From NCBI RefSeq assembly GCF_002355375.1, contig NZ_AP017312.1, positions 3,534,501 to 3,598,500 on the forward strand: a stretch of DNA of 64,000 nucleotides. Direction: 5' to 3'. Each line of letters begins with the position of its first letter. Position 1 is the first letter of the stretch. Shown here one piece after another: positions 52,495-63,582 of the stretch. This stretch comes from Aneurinibacillus soli (lineage in GTDB: Bacteria; Bacillota; Bacilli; Aneurinibacillales; Aneurinibacillaceae). The notes under the pieces were generated by a model. That model had not been told where the DNA came from. It made no database searches and saw nothing but the letters and a program-made list of their open reading frames with translations. The translations under genes were made by a program, and so were the position numbers.

Positions 52495-53562
52495 GTGAAT
52501 CGTAAAAAATTATCGTATCTGCTAAAGGATACTATTCTAGCAGAAGATATTTATTCAAATACTGGCACATTGTTGCTTGAGAAGGGCACCCGACTACGCG
52601 GTACAGATATTACACTCCTTTTTAACCATGATGTTGATAGTATTATGGTAGATGATGACGCTAAACATATTAAACGTGAAGTGATTGAGCAAATCCGGGA
52701 CATTACCGGAACAACTAATAAGTCGTTCGGCAATTCTTACGTAAACAATCTTGATCAAATTAAAAGAATGTTTGAAGAAATCGAAGAAAATCGTCCTATT
52801 TCCCTTCATTCATACCTGGCCAGTTACTCCAGTCTGCTGGAATCGGCACTCGAGAATACATCCATGCTGCTAGCCCTGCATAAAGTACGCGGCTTCGATG
52901 ATTATACATATCGACACAGTCTCAACGTCAGCCTACTATGCGGCGTGATCGCCCGTCTGCTTCATCTCTCGCCAGATGATATCTGGTTGTACGGTCAGTG
53001 TGGACTTCTGCATGACATCGGTAAACTCAAACTTAATCCGATTCTCATCCAGAAAGACCACAAAAAACTTACAGACAAAGAAAAAGAAGAGCTTCGTTCT
53101 CACACTACATACGGATGCGAAATTCTCTCTTTAGTCTCCGGCACAAACGATATCATTAAGGAAGCTGCACTGTACCATCACGAATACCTGGATGGCTCCG
53201 GTTATCCAAAAGGTCTGCAAGGAGATCAGATTCCGTTCACGGCACAGGTAGTCGCTGTCGCCAATGAGTATGATCGGTACTGTTCTGATCAAGTAGGTTC
53301 CCCACATGTTTCACCCTATCAAGCCGCACAGGAACTAACAAATGCTGCTTTCAACAATCAATTGAATCCTCGCATTGTTCTTCCTTTCGTACGCTTTATT
53401 GTCGGCGGCTATATCGGCCATAATGTGACCCTCAATGATCAGACACGTGGAACCATTGTCTATCTAAACCCGGATGAACCATTACGCCCACTTGTTAAAA
53501 CAGAGACAGGCTATATAGACCTGCGCCAGGCACGTAAGCTTTCTATTATCGAAATCGACTGA
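52495..53562 (+). CDS. HD-GYP domain phosphodiesterase-like protein
   Basis: A 355-residue cytoplasmic protein with a C-terminal HD-GYP domain: HSLNVSLLCGVIARLL, LLHDIGKLKL (HD), RSHTTYGCEIL, HHEYLDGSGYPKGL (the HHExxDGxGYP signature) and VANEYDRYCSD. HD-GYP enzymes hydrolyse cyclic di-GMP; all signature metal residues are visible, so activity is plausible. The N-terminal 130 residues have no clear sensor family. GTG start at 52495, 8 nt after GGGAGGG. A terminator follows. Three chemoreceptors in the window fit a motile, signalling-rich cell, but no direct link is shown. Confidence 0.9.
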   Translation: MNRKKLSYLLKDTILAEDIYSNTGTLLLEKGTRLRGTDITLLFNHDVDSIMVDDDAKHIKREVIEQIRDITGTTNKSFGNSYVNNLDQIKRMFEEIEENRPISLHSYLASYSSLLESALENTSMLLALHKVRGFDDYTYRHSLNVSLLCGVIARLLHLSPDDIWLYGQCGLLHDIGKLKLNPILIQKDHKKLTDKEKEELRSHTTYGCEILSLVSGTNDIIKEAALYHHEYLDGSGYPKGLQGDQIPFTAQVVAVANEYDRYCSDQVGSPHVSPYQAAQELTNAAFNNQLNPRIVLPFVRFIVGGYIGHNVTLNDQTRGTIVYLNPDEPLRPLVKTETGYIDLRQARKLSIIEID

Positions 53563-53569
53563 TCTCACA

Positions 53570-53620
53570 AAAAAGCTCCGGCCATCTACCAAACATGTAG
53601 ACAGCCGGAGCTCTTTTTTC
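53570..53620 (+). terminator. Terminator of the HD-GYP gene
   Basis: AGCTCCGGC (53574-53582) pairs with GCCGGAGCT (53604-53612), followed by CTTTTTT. Confidence 0.88.
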
Positions 53621-53635
53621 GATTTTTGTATCCGA

Positions 53636-53752
53636 TTATCGTCCTGCTGGTTCAACAAATTGCAGAAGTTCCTGATCCGGTCCATGGAAGAAAATTGTCC
53701 GACCACCATCAATCGCTTGCTTCGGTTCCTCTGTCGTAGTATGTATATCATC
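53636..53752 (-). pseudogene. C-terminal remnant of a VOC/glyoxalase-family gene
   Basis: The minus strand encodes DIHTTTEEPKQAIDGGRTIF then FHGPDQELLQFVEPAGR and a stop. That is the last strand pair of a vicinal-oxygen-chelate protein (GGRxxFFxxPDxxLLxFVEP). The frame is closed by TAA just upstream and no start is present, so only about 38 codons remain. It is a decayed gene end. Confidence 0.6.
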
Positions 53753-53865
53753 TTACCATACAACCCTATGTACTGAGCCGATGAATGCAGTTTCTAACAA
53801 GCAAAATTCGTGCCAGTATGGTAAAATAGCAAAAAAGTATTGTCATCTCGTAGGAGGACCACATC

Positions 53866-54390
53866 ATGATACAACAAACAATACCTGCAAAATATGTACA
53901 CGAGTCGCGTACCATTAAAGAAAGTATGGTGTTGCCACCTGATACAAACCATCACGGTACCATGTTCGGTGGAGAGGTTATGGCCTACATCGATGATGTT
54001 GCAACAATTGCCGCTACAAAACATGCTCGTCACCCAGTTGTAACTGCGTCCACCGATTCCGTTGACTTCCTGCATCCAATTAAGGCAGGCTACGCGGTGC
54101 GTCTAGAATCGTTCGTTACCTGGACACACAAAACGTCAATGGAGATTTTCGTCCGTATCGTTTCAGAAGACCTGCTGACCGGTGAAAAAATCGTCTGCGC
54201 CACCTCGTTCCTGACATTCGTAGCACTTGATGAAGCTGGCAAACCGATCTCCGTACCGCCTATTGTACCGGAAACACCAGAAGAAATTGCCCTGCATGAA
54301 TCCGCCCCGCGTCGTGCCTCCGTCCGCCGCGAACGCCGTAGCGAAAGCAAAGTATTCGCCGCAGAGTTTGGGATCACGAACCGGGGATAA
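53866..54390 (+). CDS. Acyl-CoA thioesterase, YkhA/BACH family
   Basis: A 174-residue hotdog thioesterase. The front ESMVLPPDTNHHGTMFGGEVMAYIDDVATIAATKHA (about 20-54) carries the active-site Asn/His-Gly-Thr-(Met)-Phe-Gly-Gly pattern and the acidic DD of the family, followed by VDFLHPIKAGYAVRLES. It hydrolyses medium- and long-chain acyl-CoA. The basic tail (RRASVRRERRSESK) is unusual but family tails vary. AGGAGG precedes the ATG. It is followed 29 nt later by a hypothetical gene, likely co-transcribed. Confidence 0.88.
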   Translation: MIQQTIPAKYVHESRTIKESMVLPPDTNHHGTMFGGEVMAYIDDVATIAATKHARHPVVTASTDSVDFLHPIKAGYAVRLESFVTWTHKTSMEIFVRIVSEDLLTGEKIVCATSFLTFVALDEAGKPISVPPIVPETPEEIALHESAPRRASVRRERRSESKVFAAEFGITNRG

Positions 54391-54419
54391 TTCTTATTTG
54401 ATAGAACAGGAGAGACACG

Positions 54420-54764
54420 ATGAGTACGATGCACCCAACCCTTGATTTCCGTATTGATGCCTTCCGTCCGATGATGGACGAACCTACATTCGAGCTATTC
54501 ACAGACTGGTGCGACCGCTACCAGGAAGATACGATGCCATATCCATTCGCTATGTTAAGCTGGATGCTTGATGATTATAGCTACTGGGGCAAGCAGATTG
54601 GCAAAGAGAACCTGTATGAGTACTATTATGACGCACTTGAATTCGATGAACTGTACGCGCTGTTGTACAAAATTCAGGCGTTTACGCTATACGGCTACGG
54701 CAACTGGTCAAACAATGACCGCAAACGCAAAGGGCTGCAGCCGGTTCGATTTAAACAAGTATAA
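54420..54764 (+). CDS. Hypothetical protein (114 aa)
   Basis: No family recognised. AGGAGAGACACG precedes the ATG. The product is acidic and aromatic-rich (YSYWGKQIGKENLYEYYYDALEF), predicted helical and cytoplasmic. It follows the YkhA-like gene closely, and its terminator appears to be the left end of palindromic repeat B. The frame signals and codon use look genuine. Confidence 0.7.
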   Translation: MSTMHPTLDFRIDAFRPMMDEPTFELFTDWCDRYQEDTMPYPFAMLSWMLDDYSYWGKQIGKENLYEYYYDALEFDELYALLYKIQAFTLYGYGNWSNNDRKRKGLQPVRFKQV

Positions 54765-54776
54765 AGGCCGTCAGGA

Positions 54777-55503
54777 AAGAGACTGTCCCAAGCCAGAACA
54801 TGGCGAGAGGGGCAGTTTTTTTGTGGTATCGACAACGTGTGGTGGTGAGGGAGTGAGAGAAGGGAGGAGCCGTTCGTTTCGGTACGCTTGCAGGGAAGTG
54901 GGAACTGTCCGCTCCGGGAGCCCGGCGAACTCGCCCGCAAAGAAAAGCATGTGATGTTGATTCACTGAAGAATTGCGGGCAAAAGCCCATTCACCGTTCT
55001 CCCTCCGCTGAGTAGACGCGTACAGGTACTCTCTTGCTCCTCCCTTCTCCCACTCCCCGCACAACGTTTCCATTTACCAAAAACATGCCACGCCAGAGCG
55101 AATCTGCTCGATCGCCATTGGCTTCTCGAAAGGTAGCTTCCTTGTTTTTTACTTGCATAGCAAAGCTCAGCCTCTTGATATTGCTTAAGGATTTTTATCC
55201 AAACTGTGTCAGGAGCGGGGGCGGGCGGGGCAGCGGAACGCCTGTACGCGATTCCCCTAGCGGAAGGAGCCGAGCGAACGGGATTTTGCCCACAATGCTT
55301 CGATGCAAATTCATCTTGGGCCTTCTTTTGTGGGCGAGTTCGCTTGGCACCTGGAGCGGACAGTTACAACTTCTCCGTAAGCGTACCGAAGTGACGAGGC
55401 CCCGCCCGATCCCGCTCCTCCTCCACATTTTGGAGAAAACCACCACTAAGAAAAAAGAGGCTCCTCTCAGCCGCTTTGTTACAGCTTTTGAGACAGCCTC
55501 CTC
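54777..55503. repeat. Composite palindromic intergenic repeat, copy B
   Basis: About 730 bp filling the gap between the 54420 gene and thiC. Four arms can be seen. 54777-54950 matches arm 2 of copy A (reversed). About 54970-55080 is a shorter inverted arm-2-like piece (CTTCTCCCACTCCCCGCACA). About 55200-55315 is an arm-1-like piece (GGAGCGGGGGCGGGCGGGGC). About 55320-55503 matches arm 1 of copy A (reversed), ending with the GAGACAGCCTC terminator sequence. So B is two palindromic units joined, with about 120 bp of unrelated AT-rich sequence in the middle. No credible gene lies inside. Confidence 0.85.
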
Positions 55504-55525
55504 CTTTCAATCACGCTCTTCTTGC

Positions 55526-57424
<1,899 letters not shown>

Positions 57425-57439
57425 CTACAGATAACTCAT

Positions 57440-57540
57440 ACGAACTACTTTCCTACGCTGGTATGATCCAGATCAGGTCCCGAGGGTTTAGAAACGTAAG
57501 CGCGTTTCAATCTCAGCCCGAACTCTCGGACACCCCTAGT
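57440..57540 (-). ncRNA. TPP riboswitch (THI box)
   Basis: Minus strand: GGGGTGTCC, then GGGCTGAGATTG, the ACCCTCGGGACCTGATCTGG segment, and ATACCAGCGTAGGAAAGTAG, the full THI-box core. It should terminate thiC transcription when TPP is plentiful. Confidence 0.96.
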
Positions 57541-57715
57541 AGTAAACAGATTATTTTTTGTTTTACTAATGACTACATAAGACACCTTATCACTCTCTAC
57601 TATAAAAATCAATATCGGATGTACGATTAATGTATATCCAGAAGTTGATTGGCTTTGCTTTTCATTTCTTTTGATAAGTCTTTATATTTTTGTTTATGTT
57701 CAACTTTGATTTTCT

Positions 57716-58654
57716 CTATTTTTTCGTAATCAACTCAAGCTTAACTGGGATGCTCGCTGGAACTTTCTCTCCATTTACTACTTTTTTCGCAGCTTCTACC
57801 GCCTGTTTTCCAATTAGTTCTGGCTTCTGGGCAATTGTGGCGCTCATTCGGCCATCTTGTACTGCTTTTACAGCGTCAGCAGTAGCATCAAATCCGACAA
57901 CGACCACATCTTTTAAGCCTGCTGCCTGGATCGCCTGAATGGCTCCGAGCGCCATTTCATCATTATGAGCAAATACGGCTTTGACATTTTTGTTACCCTG
58001 AAGAATGTTCTCCATTACGCTCAATCCTTTGGCGCGGTCAAAATCAGCCGGCTGCTTCGCTACAACTTTTACGCCCGCTTCTTTATCGATAATTTCATGG
58101 AATCCTTGGCCACGCTCACGAGCTGCCGAGGACCCAGCAATGCCTTCAAGTTCAACCACATTGCCCTTCTTGCCGATTTTATCTAGCAAATATTTGGCTG
58201 CCATACGGCCACCCTCTACGTTATCAGACGCTACATGAGAGACAACCTTGCCCCCTTCTGCACTACGGTCAACCGTAATAACCGGGATATTGGCATTATT
58301 GGCAGACTTAATCGCAGACACAATCGCGGCAGAGTCCGTCGGATTTACCAGAATAACATTGACCTTACGCTGAATCAAATCCTCAATGCCGGAGATTTGC
58401 TTCGCCGGATCATCCTGTGCATCTACTGTCACCAGTTTCATCCCGTTAGCGGTCGCTGCTTTCTCTGCTCCTTCTTTTAAGCTGACGAAAAATGGATTGT
58501 TTTGCGTAGAGACAGCCAGACCGACCGTTACTTCTCCTGTCTTGCCACCTTGCGCACTCTTATTATTGCTCGTGCCTGGAGCCTGCGTCGTGCAGCCTGC
58601 TAACAGAGAGATGCCAAGCATTCCGGCTGCCATTCCTTTAAAAAGTCGTTTCAT
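57716..58654 (-). CDS. rbsB: Ribose ABC transporter substrate-binding lipoprotein
   Basis: Periplasmic-binding-protein type I (LacI-like fold) ribose receptor, 312 residues. Lipobox LLAGC (Cys21) anchors it to the membrane. Mature features: VGLAVSTQNNPFFVSLKEGA, QISGIEDLIQRKVNVILVNP, VDRSAEGGKVVSHVASDN, and VVGFDATADAVKAVQDGRM with the ribose-contacting Asp and Arg pattern. ATG 58654 has AAGGAGGG upstream. Last gene of the rbs operon; I see no strong terminator after it. Confidence 0.95.
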   Translation of the reverse strand: MKRLFKGMAAGMLGISLLAGCTTQAPGTSNNKSAQGGKTGEVTVGLAVSTQNNPFFVSLKEGAEKAATANGMKLVTVDAQDDPAKQISGIEDLIQRKVNVILVNPTDSAAIVSAIKSANNANIPVITVDRSAEGGKVVSHVASDNVEGGRMAAKYLLDKIGKKGNVVELEGIAGSSAARERGQGFHEIIDKEAGVKVVAKQPADFDRAKGLSVMENILQGNKNVKAVFAHNDEMALGAIQAIQAAGLKDVVVVGFDATADAVKAVQDGRMSATIAQKPELIGKQAVEAAKKVVNGEKVPASIPVKLELITKK

Positions 58655-58685
58655 GTGTAATACCCTCCTTAAGTAGATAAATGAA

Positions 58686-59627
58686 TTAGGCTGCTTTTTT
58701 ACGGTCAAGAAGCACCGCCAGCAGAATAACAGCCCCTTTGACTACCTGCTGGTAGAAAGAGGAGACTTCCAGTAAGTTCAGGCCGTTGTTCAGCACCCCG
58801 ATAATCATGGCACCGATCAATGTACCAAAAATCCAGCCGCGCCCACCTGACAGGCTTGTCCCACCAAGCACAACAGCGGCGATTGCATCCAGCTCGTAGC
58901 CCATTCCGGCATTCGGCTGTGCGGAGTTCAGACGGGAGGTGAGAATAATCCCGGCCAGCGCCGACAAAAAACCCGTCAGCGCATAAATGTATATTTTGAC
59001 ACGATCTACCTTGATGCCAGACAGAAGAGATGCTTCCTCATTCCCTCCAATGGCATATACTCGGCGACCAAATGCTGTCCTGCGGAGAATAAAATACAGA
59101 AGAATGAAGGTAATTACCATCCAAATAACTGGAACGGGAATGTAAGAAAAATAACCTGCACCCAGCATCGTAAACAGGTCGCTATTAAATCCGGTAATTG
59201 GACGCCCGTCCGTATATACAAGTGCCAGCCCACGGAAAATCGTCATCGTAGCCAGTGTCGCAATGAATGGCGCAACTTTTCCTTTTGTAATCAACAAACC
59301 GTTGGCTGCTCCCATTACCGTACCCGCCGCAAGACCACACAAGATCGCAAGCACTGGGCTCATACCATTCGTCATCGTACTAGCCGTAAAGGCACCGGAA
59401 AGTGCGAGCACCGCGCCGACAGACAGGTCAATGCCGCCAGTTAGAATGACGAACGTCATCCCGAATGCAATAAGCGCGTTAACAGACACCTGGCGCATTA
59501 CGTTTAGAATATTATTTTCAGTCAAAAAATCCGGGCTCATAATCGACAAAATCACAATAATTACAAGAAGCCCAACCAGCGAACCAAGCCGCTGTATACT
59601 CGTAGAAAATGTTTTGGTAGTTCCCAT
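58686..59627 (-). CDS. rbsC: Ribose ABC transporter permease
   Basis: Integral membrane permease of the BPD_transp_2 family, 313 residues with about 8-10 helices. Family landmarks: GMTFVILTGGIDLSVGAVLALSG, ATMTIFRGLALVYTDGRP, AIGGNEEASLLSGIKVDRVK (the EAA-like cytoplasmic loop) and LDAIAAVVLGGTSLSGGRG. Works with RbsA and RbsB. Starts 2 nt after the rbsA stop. Confidence 0.96.
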   Translation of the reverse strand: MGTTKTFSTSIQRLGSLVGLLVIIVILSIMSPDFLTENNILNVMRQVSVNALIAFGMTFVILTGGIDLSVGAVLALSGAFTASTMTNGMSPVLAILCGLAAGTVMGAANGLLITKGKVAPFIATLATMTIFRGLALVYTDGRPITGFNSDLFTMLGAGYFSYIPVPVIWMVITFILLYFILRRTAFGRRVYAIGGNEEASLLSGIKVDRVKIYIYALTGFLSALAGIILTSRLNSAQPNAGMGYELDAIAAVVLGGTSLSGGRGWIFGTLIGAMIIGVLNNGLNLLEVSSFYQQVVKGAVILLAVLLDRKKAA

Positions 59628-59629
59628 TG

Positions 59630-61117
59630 TTACTTCCCTCCGGTCGCCGCGTGCATAATCGCTTCCTGCGTTGCACCACGGGCATCCATCACAGCAGTCA
59701 GCTTTCCTTCATGCATGACCAAAATCCGATCGCTCATGCCGAGAATCTCGGGCAACTCAGATGAGATCATGATAATCGTGACGCCTTCCGCTGTTAGTTG
59801 ATTCATAATGTGATAAATTTCTTTTTTGGCCCCGATATCAACGCCTCGTGTCGGCTCGTCTAGAATGAGAATTTTCGGCTGGATGCCAAGCCACTTACCG
59901 ATGACGACTTTTTGCTGATTGCCACCCGACAGTGATTTGACACGCTGTTCTGAATCCCTTGTTTTGATGTTCAGACGTCCGATCATATCACGTACAAGTT
60001 GCTTTTCTTTCCCGGTCGCCATCAAGCCATTGTGAGATAAGACAGGCAGATTGGGCAGAGCAATATTTTCACGTACCGACAATTCGAGCACAAGTCCCTG
60101 TGCTTTGCGATCTTCCGTAACGAACGCAATCCCGTGACGAATCGCATCTTCCGGTTTGCGAATCGTAATCTCTTGCCCATCGAGTACAATTCGACCGCTC
60201 TTCTTTGGCACCATACCGAATAAGGTTCGCATAATTTCTGTCCGCCCTGCTCCCATAAGCCCTGCGACACCTAGAATTTCACCCTGGCGTACGGCAAAGC
60301 TAATATCACGCAGGATACCGCCATCGCTCAAATTCTCGACACGAAGCCGTTCTTCCCCCGGCTTGACGGATCGTTCCGGGAAGCGTTCCCCGAGCTCTCG
60401 GCCAACCATCATCTGTACGATGCGATCAAGCGTCGTATCTTTAATAATCTCCGTTCCGACAAACGTACCATCACGCAAAACCGAGATACGGTCACAAAGA
60501 GCAAAAATCTCCTCCATCCGATGCGAGATGTATACCACGCCGACACCCTGAGCACGCAGGTCACGAATTACACTGAACAACGCCTCAATTTCCCGCTCCG
60601 TCAGGGCCGCTGTCGGCTCATCCATAATCAACACTTCCGCATTCAACGATAGCGCACGCGCAATCTCGATCATCTGCTGCTGCCCAATGGAGAGCGTCCC
60701 CGCCTCTGTATCCGGATCAATCTGAACCCCGAGCCGACCTAAATACTCTTTTGTTCTGGCCTTCATTTCTTTTGTGCGCAGCACACCAAAAGCCCCTGTC
60801 AAATCTCGCCCGAGAAACATATTCTCCATTACGGTTAGCTGTGGAATAATGTTAAGCTCCTGGTGAATGACCGCGATCCCCTTTTCCTCCGCGTCCTTCG
60901 GTCCACTGAACTCCACTTCCTCTCCACGCACTCGGATCACGCCTGAATCTTTCGGATAAATGCCGGTCAAAATTTTCATTAACGTTGATTTTCCGGCCCC
61001 ATTCTCACCCATTAGCGCGTGAATTTCACCTTTGTCGAGCGAGAAGGAAACATCTTTGAGTACATGCACAGCTCCGAACGATTTGCTGATGTCCGTCATT
61101 TCAATTACTTGATCCAT
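59630..61117 (-). CDS. rbsA: Ribose ABC transporter ATP-binding protein
   Basis: A 495-residue protein with two fused nucleotide-binding domains. The first has Walker A GENGAGKST (38-46), signature LSIGQQQ and Walker B VLIMDEPTAAL. The second has a degenerate P-loop GLMGAGRTE, signature LSGGNQQ and Walker B ILILDEPTRGV, as normal for sugar-importer RbsA/MglA proteins. It powers ribose import. It is co-transcribed between rbsD (18-nt gap) and rbsC. Confidence 0.97.
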   Translation of the reverse strand: MDQVIEMTDISKSFGAVHVLKDVSFSLDKGEIHALMGENGAGKSTLMKILTGIYPKDSGVIRVRGEEVEFSGPKDAEEKGIAVIHQELNIIPQLTVMENMFLGRDLTGAFGVLRTKEMKARTKEYLGRLGVQIDPDTEAGTLSIGQQQMIEIARALSLNAEVLIMDEPTAALTEREIEALFSVIRDLRAQGVGVVYISHRMEEIFALCDRISVLRDGTFVGTEIIKDTTLDRIVQMMVGRELGERFPERSVKPGEERLRVENLSDGGILRDISFAVRQGEILGVAGLMGAGRTEIMRTLFGMVPKKSGRIVLDGQEITIRKPEDAIRHGIAFVTEDRKAQGLVLELSVRENIALPNLPVLSHNGLMATGKEKQLVRDMIGRLNIKTRDSEQRVKSLSGGNQQKVVIGKWLGIQPKILILDEPTRGVDIGAKKEIYHIMNQLTAEGVTIIMISSELPEILGMSDRILVMHEGKLTAVMDARGATQEAIMHAATGGK

Positions 61118-61135
61118 GCGTATCCTTCCCTCGCT

Positions 61136-61531
61136 TTAAAAAATAACACCCGCCTGCAAAATAATATTGGCGTACGGTGTTGCCTCTCCCGTTCGAATGA
61201 TCGCCTTCGCCTGTTGAGTGAGTTCCTTGAACTGCTCATGCTCCATATATGAAACCTCTGTCCCATTCAAAAGCGACAATGTCTTTTCTTTCACGATGGG
61301 ATTGTGCTCTGTGATCTCAGAAGCAAGCACAACACGCTCTGTTTGCATATCGGTAAGTACCACTTCAAGTGTCTCCAAGAATGACGGCAAGCCCCGTTTC
61401 AATGCCAGGTCAATCCGTGTCACGCCATCCGGGATCGGCAACCCGCAATCTGCGATCACAATCGTGTCCGTATGACCAAGACGGGCAAGCACGGCAGTAA
61501 TCTCACTGTTTAATGTGCCATGTTTTTTCAT
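61136..61531 (-). CDS. rbsD: D-ribose pyranase
   Basis: A 131-residue RbsD/FucU-family mutarotase that interconverts beta-pyranose and furanose forms of ribose, aiding RbsK. Family motifs: [28 protein letters not shown] with the catalytic His20 region, and the C-terminal [18 protein letters not shown] that builds the next subunit's active site. Rests 4 nt after the rbsK stop. Confidence 0.96.
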   Translation of the reverse strand: MKKHGTLNSEITAVLARLGHTDTIVIADCGLPIPDGVTRIDLALKRGLPSFLETLEVVLTDMQTERVVLASEITEHNPIVKEKTLSLLNGTEVSYMEHEQFKELTQQAKAIIRTGEATPYANIILQAGVIF

Positions 61532-61535
61532 GTTG

Positions 61536-62453
61536 CTACTCCTTCATCTGCCCTAAAAATTGCTCGACTTCCTCCTGCGTCGGCATGCCGCCCTGTGCAC
61601 CGAATTTGGTCACTGACAGGGCACTCGCCGCAACTGCATACCTGATTGCCTCATCCATATCAGCTCCACGACCCATCATGACAGCCAACGCTGCGTTGCA
61701 CGTATCACCAGCGCCCGTTGTATCGACCACATTAACTTGAAAGCCCGGCTGGTGAACGACATTGCTACCTTTTTGCTTGTAGTATGCACCATCTCCGCCT
61801 TTTGTCATCATGATGCTACCTGAATATACCTGCATCATCTCGCGGAAATCATCTGCCTGCTCTGGGGTACGACCGAGCATCATCGCCAATTCATATTCAT
61901 TAGGCGTTACAACCGCTACCCCTGCTAGCAGTTCAGCGGGAAGTGCTGTGGCTGGAGCCGGATTCAACACAACGGGTACGCCATATTTACCGGCGATCTG
62001 AATGGCTTCCGCTACAGCAGCAAGCGGGATTTCGAGCTGCAGCAGCACGACATCTGCCTGCTTAATCGCAGCTTCTGCCTGTCGGACTTTTTCAGGTGTT
62101 ACTGCATGATTGGCACCCGGCACTACAATAATTGAATTGTCTCCATTCTCTACCACGATAGAAGCGATGCCAGTCGCTGTGTGTGTAATCGGTTCCACAT
62201 AGTCGACATTTACGTTTTCTTCCTGCAAACGTTGAACGAGTTCTGCTCCGAATCCGTCGTTTCCGACACAGCCGACCATGGTGACATGTGCACCAAGCCG
62301 GGCACATGCTACCGCTTGATTGGCTCCCTTCCCACCAGGAAGCGTGGAGAAGCCCGTTCCGAGCACGGTTTCTCCAATAGCCGGAACGCGCGGTGTTTCC
62401 GTCACCAGGTCCATATTGATGCTTCCAATGACTGTAATACGTGGTTGTTTCAC
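61536..62453 (-). CDS. rbsK: Ribokinase
   Basis: PfkB-family sugar kinase phosphorylating D-ribose at O5. From GTG 62453 (AAGGAAGGGG upstream) it has 305 residues. Signature [16 protein letters not shown] near 40-55, monovalent-cation and anion-hole motif [14 protein letters not shown] with the catalytic Asp, and GSINMDL near the start. The longer frame from 62537 overlaps the rbsR end and is not needed. Second gene of the operon. Confidence 0.96.
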   Translation of the reverse strand: MKQPRITVIGSINMDLVTETPRVPAIGETVLGTGFSTLPGGKGANQAVACARLGAHVTMVGCVGNDGFGAELVQRLQEENVNVDYVEPITHTATGIASIVVENGDNSIIVVPGANHAVTPEKVRQAEAAIKQADVVLLQLEIPLAAVAEAIQIAGKYGVPVVLNPAPATALPAELLAGVAVVTPNEYELAMMLGRTPEQADDFREMMQVYSGSIMMTKGGDGAYYKQKGSNVVHQPGFQVNVVDTTGAGDTCNAALAVMMGRGADMDEAIRYAVAASALSVTKFGAQGGMPTQEEVEQFLGQMKE

Positions 62454-62457
62454 AAAA

Positions 62458-63444
62458 CTACCCCTTCCTTGTTGTACCCCGTTCCACCATCTGAACATCG
62501 AGACAGTAATGAAGTGAATCAAGCGGCTGTTTTTCAATCTGCTTAATCAGCATACGAGCCGCCAATGCCCCCATATCATAGATCGGCTGGGCAATCGTTG
62601 TCAGTTCCGGGAATACAATCTCACTGAGTGCGATCCCGTCATATCCGACAATCTCGATCTCATACGGAATCGTCCGCCCCAGTACCTGCACGGCTCGCAT
62701 CGCACCAATCGCCATCATATCATTTCCAGCAAAGATTCCATCCACATCGGGATGTGTTCGAAGCAGTTCAAGCGTCGCTTCCATCGCCCGTTTCATTTCA
62801 TACTTACCCGAAACAATCAGACTTCTGTCAAACCAGTCTATATCCTGTACAACATCAAGATATCCCTGACACCGTTCTTCCGCGTTCAGGAGATGCTCCG
62901 GTCCCCGGATATGAGCAATTTTTCGACAGCCCTGGCCGAGTAAAAACTCAGTCGCCATCTGCGCCCCTTTTCGGTTATCTGACATGACAGTCGGAATCGT
63001 ATCTCCTTCAATCAATCGGTCTACCACGACAACCGGCATGTCAAATTCCCGAACATCTTCTACAGATAAGGCATTCGAGGCTACAATCATTCCATCGATG
63101 TATTTTTGCTTTAGAACGTCAATATAGTGTTTCTCTTTCGAAGCACTTTCATCCGAATTGCATAAAATAACGGTATAGCCATACAACTGCATGACATCTT
63201 CCACCGCACGTGCAAGTTCAGGAAAGAACGGGTTCGTAATATCAGGCACCAGCAGGCCGATCGTGCTCGTCTTTTTGTTGGACAGGCTACGTGCTACGAA
63301 ATTCGGTGTATAATTCAGCGCCTTGATTGCGTGTAGCACCTTTTGTTCCGTATCCGTATGTACATATCCGCTTCGGTTTAATACACGGGAGACTGTCGCT
63401 ACCGATACACCTGCGAGCTTCGATACGTCCTTAATCGTCGCCAT
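62458..63444 (-). CDS. rbsR: LacI-family ribose operon repressor
   Basis: A 328-residue LacI/GalR repressor. Helix-turn-helix at residues 1-25 (MATIKDVSKLAGVSVATVSR), hinge helix NFVARSLSNKKT, and the periplasmic-binding-like effector domain (IGLLVPDITNPFFPELARA, DGIFAGNDMMAIGAMRA). ATG 63444 has AGAGGGGAAG upstream; the open frame begins 36 nt earlier but through an operator. It is the first gene of rbsRKDACB, the same order as in B. subtilis, and should repress its own operon by binding the two palindromes upstream until ribose is present. Confidence 0.95.
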   Translation of the reverse strand: MATIKDVSKLAGVSVATVSRVLNRSGYVHTDTEQKVLHAIKALNYTPNFVARSLSNKKTSTIGLLVPDITNPFFPELARAVEDVMQLYGYTVILCNSDESASKEKHYIDVLKQKYIDGMIVASNALSVEDVREFDMPVVVVDRLIEGDTIPTVMSDNRKGAQMATEFLLGQGCRKIAHIRGPEHLLNAEERCQGYLDVVQDIDWFDRSLIVSGKYEMKRAMEATLELLRTHPDVDGIFAGNDMMAIGAMRAVQVLGRTIPYEIEIVGYDGIALSEIVFPELTTIAQPIYDMGALAARMLIKQIEKQPLDSLHYCLDVQMVERGTTRKG

Positions 63445-63460
63445 TATTTCTTCCCCTCTC

Positions 63461-63480
63461 ATGTGAAATCGGTTACACAT
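63461..63480. promoter_or_regulatory. rbs operator O1
   Basis: ATGTGAAATCGGTTACACAT, an inverted repeat of the LacI/CcpA cre type, 17 nt before the rbsR start. It also resembles a catabolite-responsive element, so CcpA might bind as well. Confidence 0.75.
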
Positions 63481-63490
63481 GACATAGATA

Positions 63491-63512
63491 AAACCTTATA
63501 TAAATAAGGTTT
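63491..63512. promoter_or_regulatory. Palindrome in the rbs leader
   Basis: AAACCTTAT and ATAAGGTTT form a hairpin in the transcript between the two operators. Confidence 0.5.
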
Positions 63513-63517
63513 CTCTC

Positions 63518-63537
63518 ATGCGTAACCGATTACACAT
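63518..63537. promoter_or_regulatory. rbs operator O2
   Basis: ATGCGTAACCGATTACACAT, inverted repeat matching O1, placed at the likely transcription start. Confidence 0.75.
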
Positions 63538-63567
63538 ACTATAAAACGAAAACGAGTTATGTGTCAA
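63538..63567 (-). promoter_or_regulatory. rbs promoter
   Basis: Minus strand TTGACA (63567-63562) and TATAGT (63543-63538) with an 18-bp spacer; O2 begins right after the -10. Confidence 0.75.
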
Positions 63568-63582
63568 TCTCCAAACTCGTCC

